A DNA stretch of 64,000 nt from Geomonas ferrireducens (GCF_004917065.1 NZ_SSYA01000003.1:642318-706317), one strand, 5' to 3'; shown: positions 43,976 through 55,437, numbered from the stretch's first letter. Program-made: numbers and translations. The notes: generated by a model from the sequence alone, not told the origin.

Positions 43976-46056
43976 TCGACCAACACCGGCAGGCATTCAA
44001 GGAGGAGGCGTACGAGCTCCTGGCTGAGCTGGAAAGCTCTCTTCTCGAGCTCGAGGAACGACCCGACGACCAGGACCTGATCGGCAGGGTGTTCCGCGCC
44101 ATGCACACCATCAAGGGGTCCGGCTCGATGTTCGGCTTCGACGACATCGCGAGCTTCACCCACGAGGTGGAGACCATCTTCGACATGGTGCGTAACGGCA
44201 AGCTCCAGGTCACCGGACGTCTGGTGAACCTCACCCTTGCCGCCCGCGACCTGATCCGGGCCATGCTCGATGCCGCGGACAGCGGCGAGGCGACCGACCT
44301 GCAGGCAAGCGCCGAGATCATCGTCGGGCTGCGCGAGCTCGCGGGGTTCCAGGGGCAGGTTGCCGCTGCGGCACAGAAGGAGGAGGTGCACGAGGCGCAA
44401 AAGGACTCGGTCACCTACCGGATCCGCTTCGCCCCGGCGCGCGAGATCTTCGTCTCCGGCACCAACCCGCTCACCCTGATCGCGGAGTTGAGGGAATTGG
44501 GTGCCTGCACCGTGGTGGCGCAGACGGCTGGCTTCCCCTGCCTCGAGGAGATGAACCCGGAATCCTGCTACGTCTACTGGGACGTCATCCTCACCACGGA
44601 CCAGGGGGAGAACGCCATCCGCGACGTCTTCATCTTCGTCGAGGACGACTGCGAGCTGAAGATCGAGCCGATCGCCGAGCACAACCGCTACGAGGAGCAG
44701 CAGGATTACAAGAGGCTAGGCGAGATCCTCGTTGAGCGCGGCGACATCACCAGCGACGATATGAGGGCCGTCCTCTCCCAGCAAAAGCGCTTCGGCGAGC
44801 TGGCCATATCGCAAGGAATCCTGCACGAAGGGAAGGTGCAGGCGGCCCTGGCGGAGCAACAGCATATAAAGGAAGTCCGCCAGGAGAAACAGGTTGCCGA
44901 GGCCTCCTCGAGCATCCGCGTCCCCGCGGAGCGGCTCGACCTGCTGGTCAACCTGGTGGGCGAGATGGTGACGGTGCAGGCGCGCCTGTCGCAGACGGCG
45001 GCCCAGCGCGCGGACAGCGAGCTGATGGCGATAGCCGAAGAGGTGGAGCGGCTGACCGCGGAACTGAGGGACAGCGCCCTCAACATCCGGATGCTCCCCA
45101 TCGGCAGCACCTTCAGCAAGTTCAAACGCCTCGTGCGCGACCTCTCCGCCGAGCTCGGCAAGCAGATCGAGATGACCACCGAAGGTGCCGAGACCGAGCT
45201 CGACAAGACGGTCATCGAGAAGCTGAACGACCCGCTCGTGCACCTGATCAGAAACAGCATCGACCACGGCATCGAGCGTCCCGAGGCGCGTGTTGAGGCC
45301 GGCAAGCCCGAGCGCGGCACGGTGCACCTTTCCGCCGTCCACTCCGGCGACAGCGTTCTCATCACTATCGCCGACGACGGCGCCGGACTCGACAAGGAGG
45401 CCATTCGCACCAAGGGGATCGAGCGGGGGATCATCCCGGCCGGGGCCGAGCTTTCCGACAAGGAACTCTTCAACCTCATCTTCGCCCCCGGCTTCTCCAC
45501 CGCCAAGACGATCTCCTCGGTCTCCGGGCGCGGCGTCGGTATGGACGTCGTGAAACGGGCCATCGAGGCGTTGCGCGGTTCCATCGACATCACCAGCGTG
45601 CGCGGCGAGGGGACCCGCATCACGGTGAAGATCCCCCTTACCCTGGCGATCATCGAGAGCCTCTTGGTAAAGATCGGCAAAGACTCCTTCATGATGCCCC
45701 TTGCCCTCGTCGACGAGTGCGTCGAACTCACCCGGGAGGACGTGGCCGCGGCCCACGGCAGGAATTTAGCCCACGTACGCGACCAACTCGTCCCCTATAT
45801 CCCGCTTCGGGAGCATTTCGCGATACCCGGCGCCCCTCCGGAGATCGAGCAGATCGTCATCACTCAGGTGAACGGGGTGCGGGTCGGTTTCGTGGTGGAT
45901 CACGTGATCGGTGAGCACCAGACCGTGATCAAATCGCTCGGGCGGGCCTACAAGGACACCGAGGGGATCTCGGGCGCCACCATCCTGGGCGACGGCACCG
46001 TGGCGCTCATCCTCGACATCCCACAGCTCGTGCAGGCGGCGGAGGCGGCGCAGTGA
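43972..46056 (+). CDS. cheA: chemotaxis histidine kinase CheA
   Basis: The 694-aa kinase has an Hpt domain with the phosphorylated His in MHTIKGSGSMFGF (about 44). A P2-like domain follows at about 140-235. An unusual segment at about 246-305 (RLGEILVERGDITSDDMRAV, then FGELAISQGILHEGKVQAAL) has two copies of a motif seen in MshE/GspE N-terminal domains. The dimerisation helices, an HATPase with the N box in HLIRNSIDHGIE, DDGAGLD and SGRGVGMDVV, and a C-terminal CheW-like domain complete it. It would phosphorylate CheY and CheB. Confidence 0.94.
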   Translation: MIDQHRQAFKEEAYELLAELESSLLELEERPDDQDLIGRVFRAMHTIKGSGSMFGFDDIASFTHEVETIFDMVRNGKLQVTGRLVNLTLAARDLIRAMLDAADSGEATDLQASAEIIVGLRELAGFQGQVAAAAQKEEVHEAQKDSVTYRIRFAPAREIFVSGTNPLTLIAELRELGACTVVAQTAGFPCLEEMNPESCYVYWDVILTTDQGENAIRDVFIFVEDDCELKIEPIAEHNRYEEQQDYKRLGEILVERGDITSDDMRAVLSQQKRFGELAISQGILHEGKVQAALAEQQHIKEVRQEKQVAEASSSIRVPAERLDLLVNLVGEMVTVQARLSQTAAQRADSELMAIAEEVERLTAELRDSALNIRMLPIGSTFSKFKRLVRDLSAELGKQIEMTTEGAETELDKTVIEKLNDPLVHLIRNSIDHGIERPEARVEAGKPERGTVHLSAVHSGDSVLITIADDGAGLDKEAIRTKGIERGIIPAGAELSDKELFNLIFAPGFSTAKTISSVSGRGVGMDVVKRAIEALRGSIDITSVRGEGTRITVKIPLTLAIIESLLVKIGKDSFMMPLALVDECVELTREDVAAAHGRNLAHVRDQLVPYIPLREHFAIPGAPPEIEQIVITQVNGVRVGFVVDHVIGEHQTVIKSLGRAYKDTEGISGATILGDGTVALILDIPQLVQAAEAAQ

Positions 46057-46084
46057 TGAAGGCAGACAGGAGGTAGCGGTAAAA

Positions 46085-46963
46085 ATGTACGCAGCGGAGG
46101 CCCTCAAGATGGAGGAACCAGGTCGAATCGAGCCGAGTGCGTCGCTTTCTGCGCGTGACTTCGGCAGGCTGAGCCGGTTTATCTACGACACCTGCGGCAT
46201 CAAGATGCCCGACGTGAAGAAGACCATGCTGGAAGCGCGCCTGCAGAAGAGGCTTAGAAGTCTCGGCATGCACAGCTTCACCGATTACTGTGATTTCCTC
46301 TTCTCTCAAGAGGGGCTCGACAGGGAGCTGGTTCCCATGCTGGACATGGTGACCACGAACAAGACCGATTTTTTCCGCGAGCCCGACCATTTCCATTACC
46401 TGACCCATACCGTGCTTCCCGAATGGGTGAAGCGCCACCCCGGCGGGACCCTCGCCATCTGGAGCGCCGGCTGCTCGTCGGGCGAGGAGCCGTACACGCT
46501 CGCCATGGTGCTCTCCGAGTTCGCGGCAAGAAACCCCGGCTTCGATTTCAAGATACTCGCCACCGACATCTCGACCCGCGTGCTCGACAAGGCGAAGACC
46601 GCCATCTACACCGAGTCCCAGGTCGAGCCCGTGGCGATCGAACTCAAGAAGAAGTACCTTTTGCGCAGCAAGGACCGCGCAAGCGGCATGGTGCGCATCG
46701 TTCCGGAGCTGCGCGCCAAGGTGAATTTCCGCCGTCTGAACTTCATGGACGACGATTTCGGCATGCGCGAGCATCTCGACATCATCTTCTGCCGCAACGT
46801 GATCATCTATTTCGACCGGCAGACCCAGGAGAGGCTGCTGCAGCGCTTCCACCGCAACATGAAGCCCGGCAGCTACATCTTCATGGGGCATTCCGAGACG
46901 CTGAGCGGTCTCGACGTACCGCTGGTCAGCGTGTACCCGACGGTGTACCGGAAGCCGCGATGA
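46085..46963 (+). CDS. cheR: chemotaxis methyltransferase CheR
   Basis: CheR methylates receptor glutamates with S-adenosylmethionine. The 292-aa protein has the N-terminal helical domain (LSRFIYDTCGIKMPD) and the motifs VTTNKTDFFREPDHF, IWSAGCSSGEEPYTLAM (SAM binding), ILATDIS and DIIFCRNVIIYFD. AGGAGG lies about 12 nt before the ATG. Its stop overlaps the cheD start by 3 bp. Confidence 0.95.
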   Translation: MYAAEALKMEEPGRIEPSASLSARDFGRLSRFIYDTCGIKMPDVKKTMLEARLQKRLRSLGMHSFTDYCDFLFSQEGLDRELVPMLDMVTTNKTDFFREPDHFHYLTHTVLPEWVKRHPGGTLAIWSAGCSSGEEPYTLAMVLSEFAARNPGFDFKILATDISTRVLDKAKTAIYTESQVEPVAIELKKKYLLRSKDRASGMVRIVPELRAKVNFRRLNFMDDDFGMREHLDIIFCRNVIIYFDRQTQERLLQRFHRNMKPGSYIFMGHSETLSGLDVPLVSVYPTVYRKPR

Positions 46964-47451
46964 GCACGGAGGGGGCAGGGGTCCTCTTCCTGAAACCGGG
47001 GCAGATAGTGGTAAGCTCACAACCGCTATTGGTGACCACCCTCTTGGGCTCCTGCGTTGCGGTTGCCATGTTCTGCCAAAGGCTGAAAACCGGGGGGATC
47101 TGCCACGCACAGCTCCCCACCTGCCGCGAAAAGGAAGCGGAGGGGAGGGCCCATCCCGGCAGGTACATGGACAGCGCCCTGAGCGAGATGCTGGCGCGGT
47201 TGCTGGAGAGGGGGGCGCTTGCCGGGGAACTCGAGGTGAAAGTCTTCGGCGGCTCCGACATGTTCCAGGGGGGCGGCCGTGGGCGAGCCGTCGGGAGGCA
47301 GAACGCGGAGATGGCGCTCGCGGTGCTCGCACGGGAGTCGATCAAGGTGGCGAACCAGGACCTTTACGGCGAGCGGGGGAGGAAGATCATCTTCCACACC
47401 CATACCGGCGCCGTGTTTCTCAAAAGGCTGAACCGATCGGGGGTATGCTAG
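46960..47451 (+). CDS. cheD: receptor glutamine deamidase CheD
   Basis: CheD deamidates receptor glutamines. The 163-aa protein has the catalytic Cys in TLLGSCVAVAMF, the His in GGICHAQLP and the Thr in IIFHTHTGAVFLKRL. The FGGSDMF segment is the usual FGGA-type strand. The ATG at 46960 overlaps the cheR stop (ATGA). CheB starts at the base right after its stop. Confidence 0.92.
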   Translation: MSTEGAGVLFLKPGQIVVSSQPLLVTTLLGSCVAVAMFCQRLKTGGICHAQLPTCREKEAEGRAHPGRYMDSALSEMLARLLERGALAGELEVKVFGGSDMFQGGGRGRAVGRQNAEMALAVLARESIKVANQDLYGERGRKIIFHTHTGAVFLKRLNRSGVC

Positions 47452-48519
47452 ATGCCCAAAAAGATAAAAGTGCTCATCGTTGACGACTCGGCCGTGGTGC
47501 GCCAGACGCTCGCCGACATCCTCTCCTCGGACCCGCAGATCGAGGTGATGTCGACGGCGGGCGACCCGTTCATCGCCGCGGACCGGATCAGGCAGGAGGT
47601 CCCCGACGTCATCACCCTGGACGTCGAGATGCCGCGCATGGACGGCATCACCTTCCTGCACAAGATCATGAGCCAGCACCCCATCCCGGTGGTGATGTGC
47701 TCGAGCCTCACCGATAAGGGGTCGGAAACCGCGCTGAAGGCGCTCGAGTACGGCGCCGTGGAGATCATCCAGAAACCGCGTCTGGGGACCAAGGCCTTTC
47801 TCGAGGAGTCGCGCGTTAGGATCTGCGACGTCGTGAAGGCCGCGAGCCAGGCGAGGCTCAGGCGTGTCCCGGTGACGACGCATCAGGTGGCCCCGAAACT
47901 CACCGCCGATGTCATCATGGAAAAGCCGAAAAGCCAGGCGATGATGCAGACCACCGAGAAGGTGGTGGTGGTTGGCGCGTCCACCGGTGGAACCGAGGCG
48001 CTGCGCGTCTTTCTTGAGTCGCTTCCCGCCGACTGCCCCGGCATCGTCATCGTGCAGCACATGCCCGAAGGGTTCACGCGTGCCTTTTCGCAGCGGCTGG
48101 ACGGGCTGTGCCGGATCACGGTGAAGGAAGCCGAGAACAACGACACCGTGGTGCGCGGCCGGGCGCTCATTGCCCCGGGGAACCATCATCTGCTTTTGAA
48201 GCGCAGTGGTGCGCGCTATTTTGTCGAGATAAAGGACGGCCCGCTCGTATCGAGGCACCGTCCGTCGGTCGACGTGCTGTTTCGTTCCGCCGCGCGTTAT
48301 GCCGGCAAGAACGCGGTGGGGATCATCATGACCGGCATGGGAGATGACGGGGCGCACGGCATGCTGGAGATGAAGCAGGCCGGTGCCCTGAACATCGCGC
48401 AGGACGAGGCGAGCTGCATCGTTTTCGGGATGCCCAACGAGGCGATCAAGCTGGGCGGCGTCGACTACATCCGTCCGCTGGACTCCATCAGCCGGGAGAT
48501 GCTGAGGCTCTGTCAATAA
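47452..48519 (+). CDS. cheB: chemotaxis methylesterase CheB
   Basis: CheB removes methyl groups from receptors when phosphorylated. The 355-aa protein has a receiver domain ([22 protein letters not shown] with the phospho-Asp, [15 protein letters not shown]) and a methylesterase domain. The catalytic Ser is in [13 protein letters not shown], the His in [13 protein letters not shown] and the Asp in [12 protein letters not shown]. It closes the che operon; the following gap carries a heptad repeat. Confidence 0.95.
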   Translation: MPKKIKVLIVDDSAVVRQTLADILSSDPQIEVMSTAGDPFIAADRIRQEVPDVITLDVEMPRMDGITFLHKIMSQHPIPVVMCSSLTDKGSETALKALEYGAVEIIQKPRLGTKAFLEESRVRICDVVKAASQARLRRVPVTTHQVAPKLTADVIMEKPKSQAMMQTTEKVVVVGASTGGTEALRVFLESLPADCPGIVIVQHMPEGFTRAFSQRLDGLCRITVKEAENNDTVVRGRALIAPGNHHLLLKRSGARYFVEIKDGPLVSRHRPSVDVLFRSAARYAGKNAVGIIMTGMGDDGAHGMLEMKQAGALNIAQDEASCIVFGMPNEAIKLGGVDYIRPLDSISREMLRLCQ

Positions 48520-48522
48520 CGG

Positions 48523-48669
48523 ACGTTCAACGTTCAGCGTTCACCGTTCGATGACATTTCATCCGTAGCCGCCGTTTTCTTTACGGCCTGTTGACGACGC
48601 CGCAGTCAAGGTGGTGTTGAAGCAAAGTGACAAGGTTGCTTGAACGCTGAACGTTGAACGTTGAACGTG
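48523..48669. repeat. heptad inverted-repeat element, copy 1
   Basis: The left arm ACGTTCAACGTTCAGCGTTC (48523-48549) is built of 7-bp units CGTTCAR. The right arm at 48640-48667 (TTGAACGCTGAACGTTGAAC) is the inverse. About 90 bp separate them, including a small GCCG/CGGC stem. The whole is about 147 bp, lies between cheB and the EAL/HDOD gene and looks like a foldback element. No coding capacity was found. Confidence 0.8.
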
Positions 48670-48685
48670 TTTTTGGGGTGTTCAC

Positions 48686-49921
48686 ATGATTGACGAAAAG
48701 TTCTTTCTCGGGCGCCAGCCGATACTGGACCGGACGCAGCAGATCGTTGGATTCGAACTGCTTTTCCGCTCTCCGGAGAGCCTCTACGCGGCCAACGTCT
48801 CCGACCTGCAGATGGCTAGCGCGAGCGTCATCGTGAACTCCCTCTCCGAGTTCGGCTTCCAGGAGGTACTGGGGCGCCACAAGGGCTTTTTCAACGTCAC
48901 CCGCGAAATGCTCATGAGCGATGCGCTGGAGCTTCTCCCGAAAGACCGCGTGGTCATCGAACTCTTAGAGACCATCGTCGCCGACGCGGAAGTCTTCGAA
49001 CGCTGCCGCACCCTCAAATCACTCGGTTTCACCCTCGCACTCGACGACCACGTCTACTCGGAGAGCTTTCACGACATCTACCACCTCATAGATATCGTGA
49101 AGGTGGACGTCCTGGAGACCCCCGATACGTCACTCGCGGAGATGGTCGCCAAGTTCAGGAACTGGCCGCTCACCCTCTTGGCCGAAAAGGTGGAAAACGC
49201 GGAACACTACAAGTTCTGCTCCCAGCTCGGTTTCGACCTGTTCCAGGGATACTACTTCGCGCGCCCGGTGGTCTTGAGACAGAACAAGATCGACATCGGC
49301 AAGATCACCATGATGCAGCTCATGAAGCAGGTGATGGCCGACGCCGAGTGGTCCGAGATCGAGGAGACCTTCAAGCAGAACCCCGGGCTCACCTACAACC
49401 TTTTGCGCCTGGTCAACTCGGTCGCCATGGGGCTACGCGTACGCATCAAGACGCTGCGCCACGCCCTCACCGTCCTCGGCCTCGAACAGCTGAAGCGCTG
49501 GATCACCCTCGCCCTTTACGCAAACAACGACAGTAACGGCGTGCAGAGTCCGCTGCTCGAGATGGCGGCGACCCGCGGCAAGCTCATGGAACTCCTCATG
49601 CTGGCCTCGCACGGCCGTGCCGCAGGCGAAATTGCCGACCAGGCCTTCATGGTAGGGATTCTTTCACTCATAGACGTACTTTTCGAAGATTCCATGGCGG
49701 AGCTCATCGGGAAGCTCAACCTGGTGGACAGCGTGAAGAGTGCGCTGCTGCATAAAGACGGTGATCTTGGTGCGCTGCTTTTGCTTGCCGAGCTTCTGGA
49801 ACAGGCAGATTTCCCCGCGGTCAACGAGCAGCTGGAGATCTGCGAGCTCTCCCTCGATCAGCTTCTCACCGCACAGCTTGAGACCTTCTCGTGGGCCGAT
49901 AAGCTTAGTACTTCCCTCTGA
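48686..49921 (+). CDS. EAL-like/HDOD signalling protein with degenerate EAL
   Basis: The 411-aa protein has an EAL-like domain (about 1-200): FLGRQPILDRTQQIVGFELL is the start, where the catalytic EAL triplet reads ELL. LALDDHVY replaces DDFG and LFQGYYFARPV is the usual last strand. An HDOD domain follows (about 205-400; PGLTYNLLRLVNSVAMGLRV and LGLEQLKRWITLAL). Since key metal-binding residues are altered, it is probably a sensor or scaffold, not a c-di-GMP hydrolase. This YuxH-type architecture is common in Geobacter. It stands alone, with repeats on its left. Confidence 0.85.
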   Translation: MIDEKFFLGRQPILDRTQQIVGFELLFRSPESLYAANVSDLQMASASVIVNSLSEFGFQEVLGRHKGFFNVTREMLMSDALELLPKDRVVIELLETIVADAEVFERCRTLKSLGFTLALDDHVYSESFHDIYHLIDIVKVDVLETPDTSLAEMVAKFRNWPLTLLAEKVENAEHYKFCSQLGFDLFQGYYFARPVVLRQNKIDIGKITMMQLMKQVMADAEWSEIEETFKQNPGLTYNLLRLVNSVAMGLRVRIKTLRHALTVLGLEQLKRWITLALYANNDSNGVQSPLLEMAATRGKLMELLMLASHGRAAGEIADQAFMVGILSLIDVLFEDSMAELIGKLNLVDSVKSALLHKDGDLGALLLLAELLEQADFPAVNEQLEICELSLDQLLTAQLETFSWADKLSTSL

Positions 49922-50113
49922 TTCACTCCTTGACACGCACCTTTCTTTTGATGTAACTTGTTTCGTCCCGCCAGACAAAGGGACGGAGCCGGCAGTTCAG
50001 GCTGCGCTCCACCGGCTACAAGCAGCAAGCCAGCCAGTACAAATCACCACAACAAAACCGCAACCAGGACTTGATGCCCGGCCACGCCGGTTCGGTCCGT
50101 ATTGAGACGCCAA

Positions 50114-50869
50114 ATGAAAATAACCGCGGTAATTCCCGCCAGGTATGCTTCTACGCGTTTTGAAGGTAAGGCATTGGCGGACATCATGGGGCGGCCCATG
50201 GTGCAGCATGTATATGAGCGCGCCTCCAAGGCGAAGCTCATTTCCGAGGTGATCGTCGCGACCGACGACGAGCGTATCGCCTCCGCGGTGCGGAACTTCG
50301 GCGGCAGGGTGGAGATGACCTCGGTTGAGCACGAGACCGGGACGGACCGTCTGGCCGAGGTGGCGGGAAGGCTTGATGCCGACATCATTGTGAACGTGCA
50401 GGGGGACGAACCCCTCATCGATCCGGCGATGATCGACCAGGCCATCGAGCCGATGCTCGAGGATGCCACGATCCCGATGGCTACCCTCAAATGCCGGATC
50501 AGGACCCTGCACGACTTCCTTTCTCCGAACGTGGTGAAGGTGGTTTCCGATCCGAAGGGGAACGTGCTCTATTTCTCGCGTTCGCCGCTTCCTTTTTTCC
50601 GGGACAAGTGGAACGATCTCAAGGACGACGCCTTTTGCTGCGGGAAGCTTCTGTGCTACAAGCACGTAGGCCTCTACGTCTATCGCAGGGAGTTTCTCCC
50701 GGTGTTCGCGGCGCTTCCGCCGAGCTACCTGGAGATGGCCGAGAAGCTCGAGCAGTTGCGCGTATTGGAAAACGGTTATCGCATCAAGGTCGTCGAGACC
50801 GAGTTCGAGTCGATAGGTGTGGACACCCCCGCCGACCTCGAGAAGGTGCTGGCCAAACTTAAAGGCTAA
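50114..50869 (+). CDS. kdsB: 3-deoxy-manno-octulosonate cytidylyltransferase KdsB
   Basis: KdsB makes CMP-Kdo from CTP and Kdo for lipid A core synthesis. The 251-aa protein has the nucleotidyltransferase start [40 protein letters not shown] and [22 protein letters not shown]-type [11 protein letters not shown] lies near the end. The ATG at 50114 is preferred over an in-frame TTG at 50102; the ribosome-binding site is weak. It heads a run of Kdo genes with pyrG supplying CTP. Confidence 0.95.
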   Translation: MKITAVIPARYASTRFEGKALADIMGRPMVQHVYERASKAKLISEVIVATDDERIASAVRNFGGRVEMTSVEHETGTDRLAEVAGRLDADIIVNVQGDEPLIDPAMIDQAIEPMLEDATIPMATLKCRIRTLHDFLSPNVVKVVSDPKGNVLYFSRSPLPFFRDKWNDLKDDAFCCGKLLCYKHVGLYVYRREFLPVFAALPPSYLEMAEKLEQLRVLENGYRIKVVETEFESIGVDTPADLEKVLAKLKG

Positions 50870-50872
50870 CTG

Positions 50873-52735
<1,863 letters not shown>

Positions 52736-52753
52736 AACAAAAACTAAAACAAA

Positions 52754-53073
52754 ACCGATTCGAACAGGGATGAAGGGGATACAGGGGATAAAAGCATAAA
52801 AGCTTTTTCTCACGCAAAGACGCAAAGACGCAAAGAAAGACAATACTTGGGGTTAACCCAAAATCTTTTCGTCTTAAGGTTTTATCCCTTTCATCCCCTT
52901 CATCCCTGTTAATTGATTTTGTCTATCTGTTTAAGGTTTTCTTTGCGACTTTGCGTCTTTGCGTGACAGAGATTTTTTGCGTCTTTGTTTCGTTTTTATC
53001 CCGTTTATCCCCTTCATCCCTGTTAAAATGGTTTGGCTTTGACTTTCTTTAGGGCTTTGTGTCTTTGCGTGGC
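52754..53073. repeat. modular intergenic repeat between pyrG and kdsA (A-B-C-A'-B'-A'-B')
   Basis: This is the largest copy. A (ACCGATTCGAACAGGGATG, 52754-52791) is followed by B (52810-52840), C (TGGGGTTAACCCAAAA, 52848-52863), A' (52878-52912) and B' (TTTGCGTCTTTGCGTGAC, 52950-52967). Diverged second copies of A' (52994-53025) and B' (53043-53071) follow. It fills the 370-bp gap; no gene or terminator of the usual type is seen. Confidence 0.85.
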
Positions 53074-53105
53074 ATCGTTTTTGGGTTTGAGATACAGGAG
53101 AAGTT

Positions 53106-53927
53106 ATGACTCGTGAGATCGCTGTAGGTAACATCAAGATAGGTGGCAGCAGGCCGCTCGTGCTGGTAGCCGGCCCGTGCGTCATCGAGAACGAAGCCGC
53201 GACGCTGCGCCACGCCGAACGGCTCATGAGCATCTGCAACGGCGTAGACATCCCACTCATCTTCAAAGCCTCCTACGACAAGGCGAACCGCACCTCGGTC
53301 ACCGCCTTCCGCGGCCCCGGCATGACCGAAGGTCTCAGGATACTCGCCAAGGTGAAGGAATCGCTCGGCGTTCCGGTGCTTTCCGATATCCATTCCATAG
53401 AACAGGTGGAACCGGCCGCGGACGTCCTCGACGTGCTGCAGATCCCCGCCTTTCTCTGCCGTCAGACCGACCTCCTGGTCGCCGCGGCGAAGACCGGCAA
53501 GGTGATCAACGTCAAGAAAGGGCAGTTTCTCGCCCCGTGGGACATGAAAAACGTCGTCGGCAAGCTTCGCTCTTGCGACAACGACAACATCATCCTCACC
53601 GAACGCGGCGCTTCCTTTGGCTACAACAACCTCGTCGTCGACATGCGCAGCTTCCCGATCATGCGTTCCACCGGTTTCCCGGTCATTTTCGATGCCACCC
53701 ACAGCGTCCAGCTTCCGGGAGGAGAGGGGACCTCGTCCGGTGGTCAGCGCGAGTACGTGGAGTTTCTCTCCCGCGCCGCGGTAGCCGCCGGTGTGGACGG
53801 CGTTTTCATGGAAGTGCATGAGGAGCCCGAGCAGGCCCTTTGCGACGGGCCGAACTCCGTGCGTCTCGACGACCTCCCGGTGCTTCTGAAGAAACTGAAG
53901 GCGATCGACGCCATCGTGAAACAGTAA
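53106..53927 (+). CDS. kdsA: 3-deoxy-8-phosphooctulonate synthase KdsA
   Basis: KdsA condenses phosphoenolpyruvate with arabinose 5-phosphate. The 273-aa protein is a TIM barrel with the signatures VLVAGPCVIENE, FKASYDKANRTS, GVPVLSDIHS, ILTERGASFGYNNLVVDMRS and FDATHSVQLPG. Cys in AGPC and His/Glu/Asp further on would bind metal if it is the metal-dependent class. GGAG lies 6 nt before the ATG. Confidence 0.96.
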   Translation: MTREIAVGNIKIGGSRPLVLVAGPCVIENEAATLRHAERLMSICNGVDIPLIFKASYDKANRTSVTAFRGPGMTEGLRILAKVKESLGVPVLSDIHSIEQVEPAADVLDVLQIPAFLCRQTDLLVAAAKTGKVINVKKGQFLAPWDMKNVVGKLRSCDNDNIILTERGASFGYNNLVVDMRSFPIMRSTGFPVIFDATHSVQLPGGEGTSSGGQREYVEFLSRAAVAAGVDGVFMEVHEEPEQALCDGPNSVRLDDLPVLLKKLKAIDAIVKQ

Positions 53928-53942
53928 AACCGGCAAAGCAGA

Positions 53943-54130
53943 ACCTATTCAAACAGGGATGAAGGGGATGCAGGGGATAAAGGCTTAAAACCTTTTTCTC
54001 ACGCAAAGATGCAAAGGCGCAAAGAAAGACAAGACTTTTGGGTTAAACCAAAATCTTTTGTCTCTAGGTTTTATCCCTGTTAAACGATTTGCTTTCAGGT
54101 TTTCTTTGCGATTTTGCGTCTTTGCGTGAG
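53943..54130. repeat. modular intergenic repeat between kdsA and kdsD
   Basis: A (ACCTATTCAAACAGGGATG, 53943-53981) is followed by B (54000-54028), C (TTGGGTTAAACCAAAA, 54038-54053) and a shortened A' (TTTTATCCCTGTTAAA, 54069-54084) that has lost its central CATCCCCTTC. B' (TTTCTTTGCG...TTTGCGTGAG, 54101-54130) ends it. Here only B-B' can form a long stem. Confidence 0.8.
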
Positions 54131-54195
54131 CAGGTTTGAAGGTTTAACCTGTTAAATTGCTCTCAAGGTTTTGGTTTTAGCTTAAGGAGTCCATT

Positions 54196-55161
54196 TTGAT
54201 TTTAGAAGAAGCAAAAAGGGTGATCCGCGTCGAGGCAGAGGCGCTTTTGAACCTCGAGTCCTCCATCGACCAGGCCTTTGAGCAGGCCGTGCAGATGATA
54301 CTCAACACCCAGGGGCGCGTCGTCGTCACCGGTATGGGCAAGTCCGGCCTCATCGGCCAGAAAATCGCCTCCACCATGGCCTCCACCGGAACCCCCGCCT
54401 TCTTCCTGCACCCCGCGGAAGGGATTCACGGCGACCTCGGCATGATCATGAAGGGGGACGTGGTAATCGCCATCTCCAACTCCGGTGAAACCGACGAGGT
54501 GGTGCGCATCCTCCCGATCATCAAGCGCCTGGGTGCGTCGCTCATCGCCATGGCCGGCAACCCCAACTCCACCCTCGCCAAAAGCGGCGATATCTTCCTC
54601 GACATCTCCGTGAAGGAAGAAGCCTGCCCGCTGGGGCTCGCGCCCACCGCATCCACCACCGTTACCCTCGCCATGGGGGACGCCATTGCCGTAGCGCTGC
54701 TGGTGAGCCGCGGTTTCCGGGCCGAAGACTTCGCCATGTTCCATCCCGGCGGGGCGCTTGGGCGCAGACTCCTTTTGAAAGTAGAAGACATCATGCATTC
54801 CGGCGAAGGGCTTCCGCTTGTCGCCGCCGACACGCTGATGCGCGAGGCGCTCTTCACCATCACCTCCAAGGGGCTGGGTATCACCGGTGTCACCTCAGCC
54901 GACGGTGCGCTGATCGGTGTCATCACCGACGGGGATCTGCGTCGTGCCCTCAGCAAAGGGCTCGACATCATCAACCTTCCCGCGTCCGACCTGATGAAGG
55001 TAGGGCCCAAGCGGATCCGTCGCGACGAACTGGCGGCCCGTGCGTTGCAGCAGATGGAGCAGTACTCCATCACCTCCCTTTTCGTGTTTGCCGACGACGA
55101 AGACACCAAGCCCTTGGGCATCGTGCACCTGCACGATCTTCTGAAGGCCGGGATAGCATAA
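54196..55161 (+). CDS. kdsD: arabinose-5-phosphate isomerase KdsD
   Basis: KdsD converts ribulose 5-phosphate to arabinose 5-phosphate, the KdsA substrate. The 321-aa protein has a SIS domain (about 35-165; VVTGMGKSGLIGQKIASTMA, FFLHPAEGIHGDLGMI, ISNSGETDEVV, LGLAPTASTT) and two CBS domains (about 200-321). The start is a TTG at 54196 with AAGGAG 7 nt upstream. Placed with kdsA and kdsC it is the biosynthetic isomerase. Confidence 0.94.
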   Translation: MILEEAKRVIRVEAEALLNLESSIDQAFEQAVQMILNTQGRVVVTGMGKSGLIGQKIASTMASTGTPAFFLHPAEGIHGDLGMIMKGDVVIAISNSGETDEVVRILPIIKRLGASLIAMAGNPNSTLAKSGDIFLDISVKEEACPLGLAPTASTTVTLAMGDAIAVALLVSRGFRAEDFAMFHPGGALGRRLLLKVEDIMHSGEGLPLVAADTLMREALFTITSKGLGITGVTSADGALIGVITDGDLRRALSKGLDIINLPASDLMKVGPKRIRRDELAARALQQMEQYSITSLFVFADDEDTKPLGIVHLHDLLKAGIA

Positions 55162-55163
55162 AA

Positions 55164-55418
55164 ACCGATTCGAACAGGGATGAAGGGGATACAGGGGATA
55201 AGGCTTAAAACCTTTTCTCACGCAAAGCCGCAAAGGCGCAAAGACAAGCAGCACAAACAAAAGATTTTGGTTTAACCCCAAAAAGCTTCTCGATTTTAAG
55301 ATTTACTTTGCGACTTTGCGTCTTTGCGTGACCAGATTCTGTTTGGTTTTATCCCTTTTATCCCCTTCATCCCTGTTAAAATTGTTTTGCTTTTGATTTT
55401 TTGCGCCTTTGCGTGACG
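55164..55418. repeat. modular intergenic repeat between kdsD and kdsC (A-B-C-B'-A'-B')
   Basis: A (ACCGATTCGAACAGGGATG, 55164-55201) is followed by B (TCACGCAAAGCCGCAAAGG, 55218-55243), C (TTTTGGTTTAACCCCAAAA, 55265-55283) and B' (55306-55331). A' (TTTTATCCCTTTTATCCCC, 55347-55379) and a second B' (55399-55418) end it. In this copy the order is nested, so A-B-C-B'-A' can fold as one long imperfect hairpin of over 200 nt. Confidence 0.85.
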
Positions 55419-55437
55419 AAGGTTTTGCGAGGTTCTC

